DNA of 64,000 nt from Lachnospiraceae bacterium (GCA_025758065.1 CP107199.1:2825501-2889500), one strand, 5' to 3'. Positions 24,599 to 33,638 are shown, counted from the first letter of the stretch. A program made the numbers and translations. Notes: generated by a model from the letters alone, not told the origin.

Positions 24599-25375
24599 TC
24601 AGGCCAGATAGGTACGCATAGAGCGCAGGGCATTTTTTTCAAGCCTGGAGACCTGGGCCTGGCTGATGTGGATCTCCTGGGCCACCTCTGTCTGCGTTTT
24701 ACCTTCAAAAAAGCGCAGATCGATAATATGGCGTTCTCTGTCCGGAAGCCGTTTCATGGCTTCTAATAGAGAAAGATCTTCCACCCAGTTTTCTTCCCTG
24801 TTTTTCTTGTCGCTGATTTGATCCATTACATAAAGAGGATCACCGCCGTCTGTAAATACAGGTTCATAAAGACTGACCGGTGTCTGGATGGCATCTAAGG
24901 CATAAGTGATATCTTCACCGGATATGCCGATCTCATTGGCGATTTCTAAGATGGTAGGTTCCTTTGAATGAAGCCTTGTAAGCTGTTCTCTGGCACAAAG
25001 GGCTTTATAAGCAGTGTCCCGCAGAGAACGGCTGACCCGAATGGTATTATTGTCCCGGAGATATCTTCTCACCTCCCCCAAAATCATTGGGACAGCATAA
25101 GTTGAGAATTTAACATTCTGTGTAATATCAAAATTATCAATGGCCTTGATTAGACCAATACATCCGATCTGGAACAGATCATCTAAATTCTCATGATTGC
25201 CGGAAAAGCGCTGGATCACACTTAGGACCAGCCGCAGATTTCCCTTGATGTAACGTTCTCTGGCATCCTTATCCCCTTTCAGTATTTTTAAAAACAGTTC
25301 TTCTTTTTCCTGGCTGCTAAGAAGGGGCAGCTTTGATGTGTTCACTCCGCAGATCTCAACTTTATAGCCGGACAT
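24599..25375 (-). CDS. sigG: RNA polymerase sporulation sigma factor sigma-G
   Basis: Late forespore sigma factor. The N-terminus YKVEICGVNTSKLPLLS is diagnostic for SigG. Region 2 has NLRLVLSVIQRFSG, DLFQIGCIGLIKAIDNFD and KFSTYAVPMILGEVRRYLRDNN; region 4 has TQTEVAQEIHISQAQVSRLEK. I use the internal ATG (MSGYKVE), with GGAGGTAGAGGA upstream on the minus strand; the longer start adds 11 residues and would bury that site. 258 residues. It converges with the antiporter-kinase pair. In Bacillus sigG lies directly after sigE; here it is 2.8 kb away and inverted, so it is transcribed on its own. Confidence 0.97.
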   Translation of the reverse strand: MSGYKVEICGVNTSKLPLLSSQEKEELFLKILKGDKDARERYIKGNLRLVLSVIQRFSGNHENLDDLFQIGCIGLIKAIDNFDITQNVKFSTYAVPMILGEVRRYLRDNNTIRVSRSLRDTAYKALCAREQLTRLHSKEPTILEIANEIGISGEDITYALDAIQTPVSLYEPVFTDGGDPLYVMDQISDKKNREENWVEDLSLLEAMKRLPDRERHIIDLRFFEGKTQTEVAQEIHISQAQVSRLEKNALRSMRTYLA

Positions 25376-25616
25376 ATTTTCCTCTACCTCCGTTATGATA
25401 GCTTTCATGAAAAATGCTGTTATAACGGAATGATGTACGGAATCAGGAGATTTTATACCTGGAAAATATAAATTGAACTATCCTGTTGGAGAAGTTATAA
25501 TGATAAATGGAGAGAAATGATGACCTGTAATGTGCTGGATCAGGTAAATCCGGCCGCAAAAGCAAGTGTATGAAAACCTAGGGAGTACATAAAAACGGAT
25601 AGGAGAAGAATGGTTT

Positions 25617-26048
25617 ATGATACTGATCGTATGTATTGATGATAATAAGGGCATGATGTTCAATCATCGCCGCCAGAGTCAGGACAGAGTGCTGCGCCGG
25701 CATATCCTGGATATGGTGGGAAATGGAAAACTGTGGATGAATGAGTACAGTGGAAAAATGTTCGCAAAGGATAGTGAAGAGCTGCTTCATGGCCCTGTTC
25801 AGACAGATGAGGATTTTCTTAAAAAGGCTTCATCAGGAGAGTATTGCTTCGTAGAGACAAATTCCTGCGGCTTAGACATGTTCCCGGATACGGCAAATAT
25901 TGAGTCGGTAGTTTTGTATAAGTGGAACCGCGTCTATCCTGCAGATCAATATTTTACTATGGATCTGTCAGGCTGGAAATTGGTTGAAACTGCGGAATTT
26001 GCAGGTTCTTCCCATGAAAAGATCACGGAAGAGAGGTATGAAAGATGA
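25617..26048 (+). CDS. Conserved hypothetical protein (143 aa), coupled to a nuclease gene
   Basis: I do not recognise a function. The start MILIVCIDDNKGMMFNHRRQSQDRVLR is strongly patterned, with a short beta strand followed by a basic, Gln/Arg-rich stretch; the middle has EYSGKMF and FVETN and the C-terminal half LYKWNRVYPAD. There is no signal peptide or membrane segment. From memory, proteins with this N-terminus occur in Lachnospiraceae, sometimes carrying doubtful enzyme names; nothing here supports those. Its stop overlaps the start of the downstream nuclease gene by four bases (ATGA), so the pair is likely translated together. GGAGAAGAATGG gives a ribosome site. Confidence 0.75.
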   Translation: MILIVCIDDNKGMMFNHRRQSQDRVLRRHILDMVGNGKLWMNEYSGKMFAKDSEELLHGPVQTDEDFLKKASSGEYCFVETNSCGLDMFPDTANIESVVLYKWNRVYPADQYFTMDLSGWKLVETAEFAGSSHEKITEERYER

Positions 26049-27145
26049 GAAAAATAAAATACTGGGCCGCAGGGCTGGCTGCAGCCATATCCATTTTGGC
26101 AACAGCCTGTGGACAGGCGACTGCTTCTAATGCGCAAGAAACAGCAAAAATAACAACAGAGGCAGTAACAGAAACAGCAAAAACAGCTGCGGATGCAGCA
26201 ACAGAGATAGCTTCAGAAAGTGTAACAGTAGAGACTGCCCAGATCCCAAAAGCAGCTGCTGCCCAGGTAAAAAGCATCAGTGGAAGCTTTGATCTTTCCA
26301 CAATCCCGGCTTATTCCGGACAGTCCTATGTTGCAGTCAATGACAATGTGCCCTTCTTTTCGGAGTCGGATCTGACAGATGTTTCTTTTGAAAGCTACGG
26401 AGATCTGGATGCATTAGGACGCTGCAGTGTGGCTTATGCTTCTGTGGGAACAGATATCATGCCTGCAGAAAAACGTGGAAATATTGGTCAGGTGAAACCT
26501 ACTGGCTGGCATACAGTGAAGTATGACTTTGTGGATGGAAAATATCTGTACAACCGCTGCCATCTGATCGGCTACCAGCTGACAGCAGAAAATGCCAATG
26601 AAAAGAACCTGATCACAGGGACCAGATATTTAAATGTCCAGGGAATGCTGCCTTTTGAAAATATGACAGCTGACTATGTAAAAGAAACTAAAAACCATGT
26701 TTTATACCGTGTAACACCTGTTTTTAAAGGAGATAACCTGGTAGCTGACGGTGTGCTTATGGAGGCAGAGTCCGTAGAGGATAAAGGAGAAGGCGTTGAG
26801 TTCTGCGTATTTGTTTACAATGTGCAGCCGGGAGTCACTATTGACTATGCAACCGGTGACAGCTGGTTAGATGAAAATGGCACTGGAAGCCAGAAGGCTG
26901 AAAAAGAGACCAAAACTGTGGCAGAGACAGAAACCCAGGCAGAAAAACAGACCCAGGCTCCGGCTGCACAGACACCGGCGAAGCAGACTTCCACCTACAT
27001 CCTGAACACTAATTCTAAAAAATTCCATAAACCGGGCTGTTCGGCTGTATCACAGATGAAAGAGTCGAATAAAGCGGAATTTACAGGAACCAGGGATGAA
27101 GTGATCGCCAAAGGATATGATCCTTGTAAGAAATGTAATCCATAG
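26045..27145 (+). CDS. Secreted DNA/RNA non-specific endonuclease, lipoprotein
   Basis: Predicted surface nuclease of the EndA/NucA-like beta-beta-alpha-metal family. A lipoprotein signal runs to Cys22 (SILATACGQ). A low-complexity Ala/Thr/Glu linker follows. The nuclease core has the active-site stretch YNRCHLIGYQL, where NRCH replaces the classic DRGH, then NLITGTRYLNVQGMLPFE with the metal-binding Asn. A second Gln/Ala/Thr linker leads to a C-terminal zinc-ribbon-like module with CS and CKKC (FHKPGCSAV, YDPCKKCNP), resembling the Ada metal-binding domain. 366 residues. A role in feeding on, or uptake of, extracellular nucleic acid is inference. Lgt near 5 kb would lipidate it. Confidence 0.87.
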   Translation: MRKIKYWAAGLAAAISILATACGQATASNAQETAKITTEAVTETAKTAADAATEIASESVTVETAQIPKAAAAQVKSISGSFDLSTIPAYSGQSYVAVNDNVPFFSESDLTDVSFESYGDLDALGRCSVAYASVGTDIMPAEKRGNIGQVKPTGWHTVKYDFVDGKYLYNRCHLIGYQLTAENANEKNLITGTRYLNVQGMLPFENMTADYVKETKNHVLYRVTPVFKGDNLVADGVLMEAESVEDKGEGVEFCVFVYNVQPGVTIDYATGDSWLDENGTGSQKAEKETKTVAETETQAEKQTQAPAAQTPAKQTSTYILNTNSKKFHKPGCSAVSQMKESNKAEFTGTRDEVIAKGYDPCKKCNP

Positions 27146-27266
27146 GAATAGCAGGATTAAAAGGAAAAAATAAAAGAAAAATACAAAAATCAAAAATTCA
27201 TATACTCAGCATAACACAGGTGCGGGGATAATTCAATAGAAAATTAAATAAACGTATGAATAAAAC

Positions 27267-27316
27267 AAAAGCATTGTCTGACGGAAAATGAAAAAAATTG
27301 CCGGACAATGCTTTTT
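27267..27316. terminator. Bidirectional terminator between the nuclease gene and coaX
   Basis: AAAAGCATTGTC and GACAATGCTTTTT pair, with extra CGG/CCG pairs inside, giving an A-run on one side and a T-run on the other, so it can serve both convergent genes. Confidence 0.85.
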
Positions 27317-27354
27317 CTGCGTATTTAATAACACTCTATTGTACTTTACCGCTT

Positions 27355-28122
27355 TTACTGTGTATTCTTCCGGTAAAGGATCAGAAGTCCTTTTAACAGA
27401 AGTGCATCATCGTAAATGATCTTATGTCTGCAAAGAGGGGTGATAAAGCGTGCCAGACCGCCGGTTGCGATCACTGCAGGGGCCTCACCCAGCTCTTTTT
27501 CCATACGGTCTAAGATGCCGTCGAGCATATCTACATTGCTGAAAACAATACCGGCTCTCATACAGTCAATGGTGTTTTTTCCAATGACCTTACCTGGCAC
27601 TTCCAGACTGATGTAAGGAAGCTGGGCTGTTTTTCCGCTTAAAGAGTTTAAGGAAACACGAAGTCCCGGTAAAATGACACCGCCTATGTAATTGCCCTTT
27701 TTATCAGCTACGCTTAAGGTAGTGGCAGTTCCCATGTCAATAACCACCAGTGGAAGAGGATGCTCATGAATGGCGGCAACTACGTCTACGATCATATCGC
27801 TTCCCACACTTTTAGGGTTGTCCATAAGAATATTCATGCCGGTCTTCATCCCGGAGCCTACTAACAGAGGACGGATGCCTATGGCTTTTTCAACAGCACT
27901 TAAAATCGTAGTGTTTAAAGGCGGAACTACAGAAGAAAGGATAGAACCTTCAATATCAGATAACTGGATGTGGTGCATTTCCAGGATGTTTTTAAAATGG
28001 ATGGCATATTCGGTGTCTGTGCGGCCCTGGTCTGTAGTCACACGTTCGATGAAATAGGTTTCTTTTTCGTCAATACCTCCAAGTACGATGTTGGTATTGC
28101 CCATATCAATAGCTAAAATCAT
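27355..28122 (-). CDS. coaX: Type III pantothenate kinase
   Basis: First step of coenzyme A synthesis; ASKHA-fold kinase that is feedback-insensitive in known members. MILAIDMGNTNIVLG is the phosphate-1 motif, VIDMGTATT the second, and GGVILPGLRVS and IATGGLA the remaining motifs. 255 residues, standard. It is divergent from coaBC, the gene for the second and third steps, so the intergenic region probably coordinates the pathway. Confidence 0.97.
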   Translation of the reverse strand: MILAIDMGNTNIVLGGIDEKETYFIERVTTDQGRTDTEYAIHFKNILEMHHIQLSDIEGSILSSVVPPLNTTILSAVEKAIGIRPLLVGSGMKTGMNILMDNPKSVGSDMIVDVVAAIHEHPLPLVVIDMGTATTLSVADKKGNYIGGVILPGLRVSLNSLSGKTAQLPYISLEVPGKVIGKNTIDCMRAGIVFSNVDMLDGILDRMEKELGEAPAVIATGGLARFITPLCRHKIIYDDALLLKGLLILYRKNTQ

Positions 28123-28162
28123 GAGGGGGAACTCCTTTCAAATACATGAAATGTGTGTTATG

Positions 28163-28191
28163 ATTGTATCACACAAAAATAAGAAACACAA
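28163..28191 (-). promoter_or_regulatory. Promoter of coaX
   Basis: On the minus strand TTGTGT and TACAAT are separated by 17 bases, 40 bases before coaX. The overlapping TGTGTG...CACACA inverted repeat at 28152-28175 could be an operator shared with divergent coaBC. Confidence 0.55.
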
Positions 28192-28204
28192 CCGGAGGAA
28201 TCTT

Positions 28205-29398
28205 ATGTTAAAAGGAAAAACAATACTCCTTGGAGTGACCGGCAGCATTGCCGCATATAAGATCGCCTATTTGGCAAGTGCCCTGGTAAAATCAGGAGCA
28301 AAAGTCCATGTACTTATGACGAAAAACTCCACTAATTTTATCAATCCTATTACTTTTGAGACACTGACGGGAAATAAATGTCTTATCGATACCTTTGACC
28401 GCAATTTCCAGTTCAGTGTAGAGCATGTGTCTTTAGCAAAAGAAGCAGACGTGTTTTTGGTAGCACCAGCCTCTGCCAATGTAATCGGCAAACTGGCCCA
28501 TGGTATTGCCGATGATATGCTGACAACTACCTTTATGGCTTGTACCTGCCCAAAGATCATTTCACCGGCTATGAATACCCGTATGTATGAAAATCCCATT
28601 ACCCAGGATAATTTAAAAATCTTGGAGCACTACGGAATGGAAGTGATCCGGCCTGCAAGTGGATATTTAGCCTGCGGTGATACAGGAGCAGGCAAGATGC
28701 CGGAGCCGGAAACATTGTTTGAATATATCCTGCGTACTGTAGGATATCCCAAAGACATGTTGGGAAAGAAGGTTCTTATTACTGCCGGACCTACCAGGGA
28801 AGCGATTGACCCGGTACGCTATATCACCAATCATTCTACCGGGAAAATGGGTTATGCCATTGCAAAGGCAGCTGCCTACAGAGGAGCAGAGGTGATTTTA
28901 GTTACCGGACCAGTAGCTATAAAACCACCTATGTTTGTAAAGGTGGTTCCTGTTGAAAGCGCAGAAGATATGTTTCAGGCAGTGACGGGTGCAGCACCTG
29001 AACAGGACATTATCATCAAGGCGGCAGCAGTAGCAGATTACCGTCCGGCAGTTGTGGGCCAGGACAAGATCAAGAAGACAGATGGCGATATGTCTATTTC
29101 CTTAGAGCGTACCAGGGATATCCTTGGCTGGCTGGGACAGCACAGAATCCCCGGACAGTTTTTATGCGGCTTTTCCATGGAAACAAGGGATATGCTGGAA
29201 AACTCCAGAGCCAAGCTTGCCCGTAAAAACCTGGATATGATCGTTGCCAATAATTTAAAGGTGGAAGGCGCCGGTTTCGGAACGGATACAAATGTAGTGA
29301 CTATTATCACAAAGGACAGTGAAAAAGAACTGCCAAAGATGAGCAAGGAGCAGGTAGCAGACGAATTGCTGACACAGATTCTTGACTTTACTTCATAA
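28205..29398 (+). CDS. coaBC: Bifunctional phosphopantothenoylcysteine decarboxylase/synthase
   Basis: Joins cysteine to 4'-phosphopantothenate and decarboxylates the product in CoA synthesis. The N-terminal CoaC flavoprotein domain has GVTGSIAAYKIAYLASAL, VAPASANVIGK, PAMNTRMYENP and the active Cys loop ASGYLACGDTGAGKMPE. The C-terminal CoaB domain starts KKVLITAGPTREAIDPVRYITN and has IIKAAAVADYRP. I start at MLKGKTILLG, four bases after CGGAGGAATC; upstream codons overlap the coaX promoter. 397 residues, normal. Confidence 0.97.
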   Translation: MLKGKTILLGVTGSIAAYKIAYLASALVKSGAKVHVLMTKNSTNFINPITFETLTGNKCLIDTFDRNFQFSVEHVSLAKEADVFLVAPASANVIGKLAHGIADDMLTTTFMACTCPKIISPAMNTRMYENPITQDNLKILEHYGMEVIRPASGYLACGDTGAGKMPEPETLFEYILRTVGYPKDMLGKKVLITAGPTREAIDPVRYITNHSTGKMGYAIAKAAAYRGAEVILVTGPVAIKPPMFVKVVPVESAEDMFQAVTGAAPEQDIIIKAAAVADYRPAVVGQDKIKKTDGDMSISLERTRDILGWLGQHRIPGQFLCGFSMETRDMLENSRAKLARKNLDMIVANNLKVEGAGFGTDTNVVTIITKDSEKELPKMSKEQVADELLTQILDFTS

Positions 29399-29483
29399 TC
29401 ATAATACAATGATAATTTAGGTGTACCTTTATGACAAATCATACCTATTTTTATTGAAGCAGAAAAATCAATTAGTGAATCAG

Positions 29484-29570
29484 ATGTCCTTTCGGAGTTT
29501 TCCATGCACCTGCTTTTGTGGACAAAAATCTTTTCACAAAATCAGACACAGAAAGATCCTGAGGGAACAT
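29484..29570. repeat. Long imperfect hairpin in the prfC leader (element D)
   Basis: Left arm ATGTCCTTTCGGAG...TGCTTTTGTG pairs with right arm CACAAAATC...CCTGAGGGAACAT over about 36 positions, with a short AT-rich centre. Its outer arms match those of the larger palindrome at 61466-61626, and it lacks that element's centre. It lies 25 bases upstream of the prfC start, so it would form in the prfC leader RNA. Confidence 0.75.
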
Positions 29571-29594
29571 TTAGTAAGAACGGAGGAAAGACCA

Positions 29595-31199
29595 TTGTCA
29601 CAGACAAATGATCAGATAACAGAACAGATAAAGAACCGCAGGACCTTTGCCATTATTTCCCACCCTGATGCAGGTAAAACAACTTTAACAGAGAAGTTCC
29701 TTCTCTACGGAGGTGCCATTAATCTGGCAGGTACTGTAAAGGGAAGAAAGGCTGCAAAGCATGCGGTTTCAGACTGGATGGAGATTGAGAAGGAGAGAGG
29801 TATTTCAGTTACCTCTTCCGCCATGCAGTTTAATTATGAAGGCTTTTGTATTAACATTCTGGACACACCAGGACATCAGGATTTCTCAGAGGATACCTAT
29901 CGTACCCTGATGGCGGCAGACTCCGCTGTTATGGTCATTGACGGATCCAAGGGCGTCGAGGCGCAGACAATTAAGCTGTTTAAGGTTTGCGTTATGCGCC
30001 ATATCCCGATTTTTACATTTATCAACAAATTTGACCGTGAAGCAAGAGATCCATATGAGCTGTTAGATGAGATCGAAGAGGTTTTAGGGATCCGTACCTG
30101 TCCGGTAAACTGGCCTATCGGCTGCGGAAAGAATTTTAAGGGCGTATATGACCGCTTTACAAAGAAGGTAACTACATTTACCGCTGCGCAGGGCGGTGCA
30201 AAAGAGGTTGCCACCCAGGAATTTGACGCAGAGACAGATGATGTGGAAAGCATTATCGGTTTCCAGTACCACAAGCAGTTATTAGATGATATTGAATTAT
30301 TAGACGGTGCCAGTGATGAACTGGATATGGACCGGGTACAAAAGGGAAATCTTTCTCCTGTATTTTTTGGTTCCGCGTTGACAAACTTCGGTGTTGAAAC
30401 ATTTTTGGAGCATTTCCTGAAAATGACTACATCACCTCTTCCAAGAAGAACGCTTACTGGCGTAGTAGATCCATTTAATAAGGATTTCTCTGCATTTGTA
30501 TTTAAGATCCAGGCAAATATGAATAAGGCTCACAGAGACAGAATCGCGTTTATGCGTATTGTTTCCGGCAAGTTTGAGGCTGGCATGGAAGTAAATCATG
30601 TGCAGGGCGGCAAAAAGATCCGTCTCACCCAGCCACAGCAGCTGATGGCCCAGGATCGTAAGATCGTAGAGGAAGCATATGCAGGTGATATTATCGGTGT
30701 ATTTGATCCGGGTATCTTCTCGATTGGTGATACTCTTTGTTCTTCTAATGAAAAATTTGAATTTGAGGGTATCCCTACTTTCGCACCAGAGCATTTTGCA
30801 AGAGTGCGCCAGGTAGATACCATGAAACGTAAGCAGTTTATTAAAGGCGTGAATCAGATCGCCCAGGAAGGTGCTATCCAGATCTTTCAGGAGTTCAATA
30901 CCGGTATGGAAGAGATCATCGTAGGCGTAGTAGGCGTACTTCAGTTTGAAGTGCTTACTTATCGTTTACAGAATGAGTACAATGTAGAAGTTATCTTAGA
31001 GAAGCTTCCATATGAACATATCCGCTGGGTAGAAAATCCACAGGAAGTAGATGTGGCACGTATCCAGGGAACATCGGATATGAAGCGCATTAAGGACTTA
31101 AAGGATAATCCGCTTCTTCTGTTTATCAACAGCTGGAGCGTTGGCATGGTACTTGAAAGAAATCCAGGTCTTAAATTAAGCGAGTTTGGTAATAACTAA
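29595..31199 (+). CDS. prfC: Peptide chain release factor 3
   Basis: Translational GTPase that recycles RF1/RF2 from the ribosome. G1 is SHPDAGKTTLTEK, G2 region RGISVTSSAMQF, G3 DTPGHQDFSEDTYR and G4 NKFDREARDPYELLDE, followed by domain 2 and the RF3-specific C-terminus. The start is TTG (LSQTNDQITEQI), seven bases after CGGAGGA; the frame stays open upstream only through the hairpin repeat and is not coding there. 534 residues, normal for RF3. Confidence 0.96.
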   Translation: MSQTNDQITEQIKNRRTFAIISHPDAGKTTLTEKFLLYGGAINLAGTVKGRKAAKHAVSDWMEIEKERGISVTSSAMQFNYEGFCINILDTPGHQDFSEDTYRTLMAADSAVMVIDGSKGVEAQTIKLFKVCVMRHIPIFTFINKFDREARDPYELLDEIEEVLGIRTCPVNWPIGCGKNFKGVYDRFTKKVTTFTAAQGGAKEVATQEFDAETDDVESIIGFQYHKQLLDDIELLDGASDELDMDRVQKGNLSPVFFGSALTNFGVETFLEHFLKMTTSPLPRRTLTGVVDPFNKDFSAFVFKIQANMNKAHRDRIAFMRIVSGKFEAGMEVNHVQGGKKIRLTQPQQLMAQDRKIVEEAYAGDIIGVFDPGIFSIGDTLCSSNEKFEFEGIPTFAPEHFARVRQVDTMKRKQFIKGVNQIAQEGAIQIFQEFNTGMEEIIVGVVGVLQFEVLTYRLQNEYNVEVILEKLPYEHIRWVENPQEVDVARIQGTSDMKRIKDLKDNPLLLFINSWSVGMVLERNPGLKLSEFGNN

Positions 31200-31249
31200 A
31201 CATAAATTTGAAGGCTTTAAAAGGACATTGATTAAGGAGGTTTTACAAA

Positions 31250-31696
31250 ATGAGCAAGATCGATGTAGTAAGAGCAGCTATGGTACAGGCTATGAAGGCA
31301 AAGGATAAGGCAAGAAAGGATTCCCTTTCCATGTTATTATCCGCTTTAAAGAACGCAGAGATTGACAAGAGAGAGCCCCTTACAGAGGCAGAAGAGGATG
31401 CAATCGTTAAAAAAGAGATCCGTCAGACACAGGAGACTTATGATATGGCTCCAGCTGACAGAGATGATATCCGTGAAGAGGCAGGGGCACGTCTGGCTGT
31501 TTACAAGGAATTTGCTCCGGAAGACATGTCTGTAGACCAGATCAGGGAAGTGATCGATGGTGTATTAAAAGAGCTGGGAATCGAAAATCCTGCACCAAAG
31601 GATAAAGGCGCTATTATGAAGGTGCTGATGCCAAAGGTAAAGGGAAAAGCAGATGGTAAGGTTGTAAACGAAACTCTTGGTGCTATGCTGAAGTAA
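31250..31696 (+). CDS. yqeY: GatB/YqeY domain protein
   Basis: Stand-alone protein related to the tRNA-binding tail domain of GatB, the Asp/Glu-tRNA amidotransferase subunit; exact role unknown. Helical, 148 residues, with the family stretch SMLLSALKNAEIDKREPLTEAEEDAIVKKEIRQTQET (quoted in part) and the C-terminal KDKGAIMKVLMPKVKGKADGK. TTAAGGAGG precedes the ATG. It follows prfC by 50 bases and may share its transcript. Confidence 0.93.
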   Translation: MSKIDVVRAAMVQAMKAKDKARKDSLSMLLSALKNAEIDKREPLTEAEEDAIVKKEIRQTQETYDMAPADRDDIREEAGARLAVYKEFAPEDMSVDQIREVIDGVLKELGIENPAPKDKGAIMKVLMPKVKGKADGKVVNETLGAMLK

Positions 31697-31770
31697 TAGC
31701 AGAGTAAATAAAAAATAGTCTGGCCATGCAGATGTCATGGCTGGATTGCAAAAAAGAACAGGAGAAAGTC

Positions 31771-33174
31771 ATGTACAGAAAAGAAATCGAAGAATATATT
31801 GATTCCCACAAGGACCAGATGATCGAAGATATTTGCACTCTCTGCCGGATCAATAGTGAAAAAATGCCTTACACAGAGGGAAAACCATTTGGCGAAGGCC
31901 CATTTGAGGTATTACAGACAGCTCTTACCATGATGGAAAATTATGGTTTTTCTGTCCGCAATTATGACAACTATGTAGGAACAGCAGATCTAAATGACAA
32001 GGAAGCACAGCTTGATATCCTGGCCCACCTGGATGTAGTGCCTGCAGGGGAAGGCTGGACTGTGACTGAGCCTTTTGAGCCAGTTATTAAAGACGGAAAG
32101 CTTTATGGCCGCGGCACTGCAGATGACAAAGGACCGGCTGTTGCAGCTCTTTATGCAATGCGCGCTGTAAAAGAACTGGGACTTCCGGTAAAGAAAAATG
32201 TCCGCCTGATCTTAGGCACAGATGAAGAATGCGGCAGTTCTGATATCGCTGTTTATTACAAGCAGGAAAAAGAAGCTCCTATGACATTTTCACCAGATGC
32301 AGAATTCCCTGTGATCAACGTGGAAAAGGGACGTCTTCCAGGTCATTTTGCAGCTTCTTTTGAGAAGTCTGATGCTATGCCAAAGCTGGTTAAGATCGAT
32401 GCAGGTCTTAAGAGCAATGTAGTTCCTGGAAAAGCAAAAGCAGTAGTAGCCGGTGTAGATGATACTGCGTTAAATGAAACTGCAGCAGCTGTTACAAAAG
32501 AAACAGAGGTTACATTTACCCTTGAAGGCTGTGAAGAAGGCATTCTGATCACAGCAGAAGGAGAAGGCGCCCATGCATCTACTCCGGAAGAAGGAAAGAA
32601 TGCGTTAACTGCACTGCTGATGCTGATCACAAAGCTCCCATTAGCTTCCTGTCCACAGATGGATGCGGTTAAGGGACTTGTAAAGCTGTTCCCTCATGGA
32701 GATACCCGTGGAAATGCAGTTGGCATTGCCATGAGTGATGAGGTTTCTGGAGAACTGACACTGGCCTTTGATATGCTCCAGGTAGATGCAGAGCACTTAG
32801 ACGGTGTATTTGACTGCCGTGCACCGATCTGTGCAAATGAAGAAAATGCATTAAAGGTAGCAAAGGCACGTATGGCAGAGGAAGGCATCGAACTGTTGGC
32901 TGAGCATATGAGAGCACCTCATTATGTAGATGGTGATTCTCATTTTGTGCGTACTTTATTAAAGGCTTATGAAGAGTATACAGGTCTTAAGGGAAGCTGC
33001 CAGTACACAGGCGGCGGTACTTATGTACACAGTCTGAAAAATGGTGTTGCCTTTGGATGCTCCATGCCCGGAACTGACAACCGCATGCATGGTGCAGACG
33101 AATTTGCAGTAGTAAAGGAACTGGTTGACAGTGCAAAGATCTTTGCACAGGTCATCGTGGATCTGTGCTGCTAA
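31771..33174 (+). CDS. pepV: M20-family dipeptidase, PepV/Sapep type
   Basis: Cytoplasmic zinc dipeptidase releasing amino acids from dipeptides. Metal ligands and active site are visible: DILAHLDVVPAGEGW (His and Asp), GRGTADDKGP (bridging Asp), LGTDEECGS (general-base Glu and ligand Glu) and SPDAEFPV; the last ligand His is in DNRMHGADE. A lid domain sits between about residues 190 and 370. I start at MYRKEIEEYID after CAGGAGAAAGTC; this gives 467 residues, as in known PepV. Confidence 0.94.
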   Translation: MYRKEIEEYIDSHKDQMIEDICTLCRINSEKMPYTEGKPFGEGPFEVLQTALTMMENYGFSVRNYDNYVGTADLNDKEAQLDILAHLDVVPAGEGWTVTEPFEPVIKDGKLYGRGTADDKGPAVAALYAMRAVKELGLPVKKNVRLILGTDEECGSSDIAVYYKQEKEAPMTFSPDAEFPVINVEKGRLPGHFAASFEKSDAMPKLVKIDAGLKSNVVPGKAKAVVAGVDDTALNETAAAVTKETEVTFTLEGCEEGILITAEGEGAHASTPEEGKNALTALLMLITKLPLASCPQMDAVKGLVKLFPHGDTRGNAVGIAMSDEVSGELTLAFDMLQVDAEHLDGVFDCRAPICANEENALKVAKARMAEEGIELLAEHMRAPHYVDGDSHFVRTLLKAYEEYTGLKGSCQYTGGGTYVHSLKNGVAFGCSMPGTDNRMHGADEFAVVKELVDSAKIFAQVIVDLCC

Positions 33175-33215
33175 TAGGCCCATCCTGTTTAGACAGACTG
33201 TAAAGATGTTTGATC

Positions 33216-33260
33216 AAGAACTTTGCCCTGCACGTAAGTGCAGGACAGAGTTCTTTTTTT
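33216..33260 (+). terminator. Intrinsic terminator after the pepV-type gene
   Basis: AAGAACT and CCTGCAC pair with GTGCAGG and AGTTCTT around GTAA, followed by seven T. It rules out any start for the next gene upstream of about 33260. Confidence 0.85.
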
Positions 33261-33311
33261 ATACTTTTACCAATATATTTACCAATAAGAGGAAAAAAGG
33301 GGCCGATACCC

Positions 33312-33575
33312 ATAAGGATCTATGATCTAAAGCAAAAGGAAGTTATTAACATAAAAGACTGCGCCCGTTTAGGCTATGTAGGTGACGTAGAGTTTGATGA
33401 AAAAACCGGCTGTATCACAGACTTGGTAGTGCCGGGACCTGGGTGTATCTGCGGATTTTTAGGAAGAGAAAAGGAATATGTGATCCCCTTTTGCGATGTA
33501 TGCCAGATCGGAAGTGATATTATCCTGGTAAGCTTTAAAGAGAAGGATAAAGAAAAGCCAGATAAGAAGTGTTAA
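33312..33575 (+). CDS. ylmC: YlmC/YmxH family sporulation protein, apparent ATA start
   Basis: Small PRC-barrel-like protein of the YlmC/YmxH family, common in spore formers; role unclear. The conserved start RIYDLKQKEVINIKD is followed by GDVEFDEKTG, CICGFLGREKEYVIPF and a charged tail. No ATG, GTG or TTG lies in frame between the upstream terminator and the conserved region. The residue aligned with the usual Met is ATA, nine bases after AAGGGG, so ATA is the likely start, giving 87 residues. The alternative is a mutated start and weak or no expression. Confidence 0.78.
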   Translation: MRIYDLKQKEVINIKDCARLGYVGDVEFDEKTGCITDLVVPGPGCICGFLGREKEYVIPFCDVCQIGSDIILVSFKEKDKEKPDKKC

Positions 33576-33587
33576 GATACAAAGCCA

Positions 33588-33638
33588 AACAGAGATAAAA
33601 CATTAACAAAGATAAAATATTAACAGAGATAAAGCAGT
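33588..33638. repeat. Three tandem 17-base repeats
   Basis: Three head-to-tail copies of a unit close to AACAGAGATAAAACATT follow the ylmC stop, with 3-5 changes between copies. Confidence 0.65.

Noticed and set aside
29421..29594. An N-terminal extension of RF3
   Set aside because: The extension translates hairpin element D; the TTG at 29595 has an ideal ribosome site and gives the normal RF3 start.
33210..33311. A longer YlmC protein starting at TTG 33210
   Set aside because: Its first codons are the stem of the upstream terminator and the translation is not family-like before RIYDLK.
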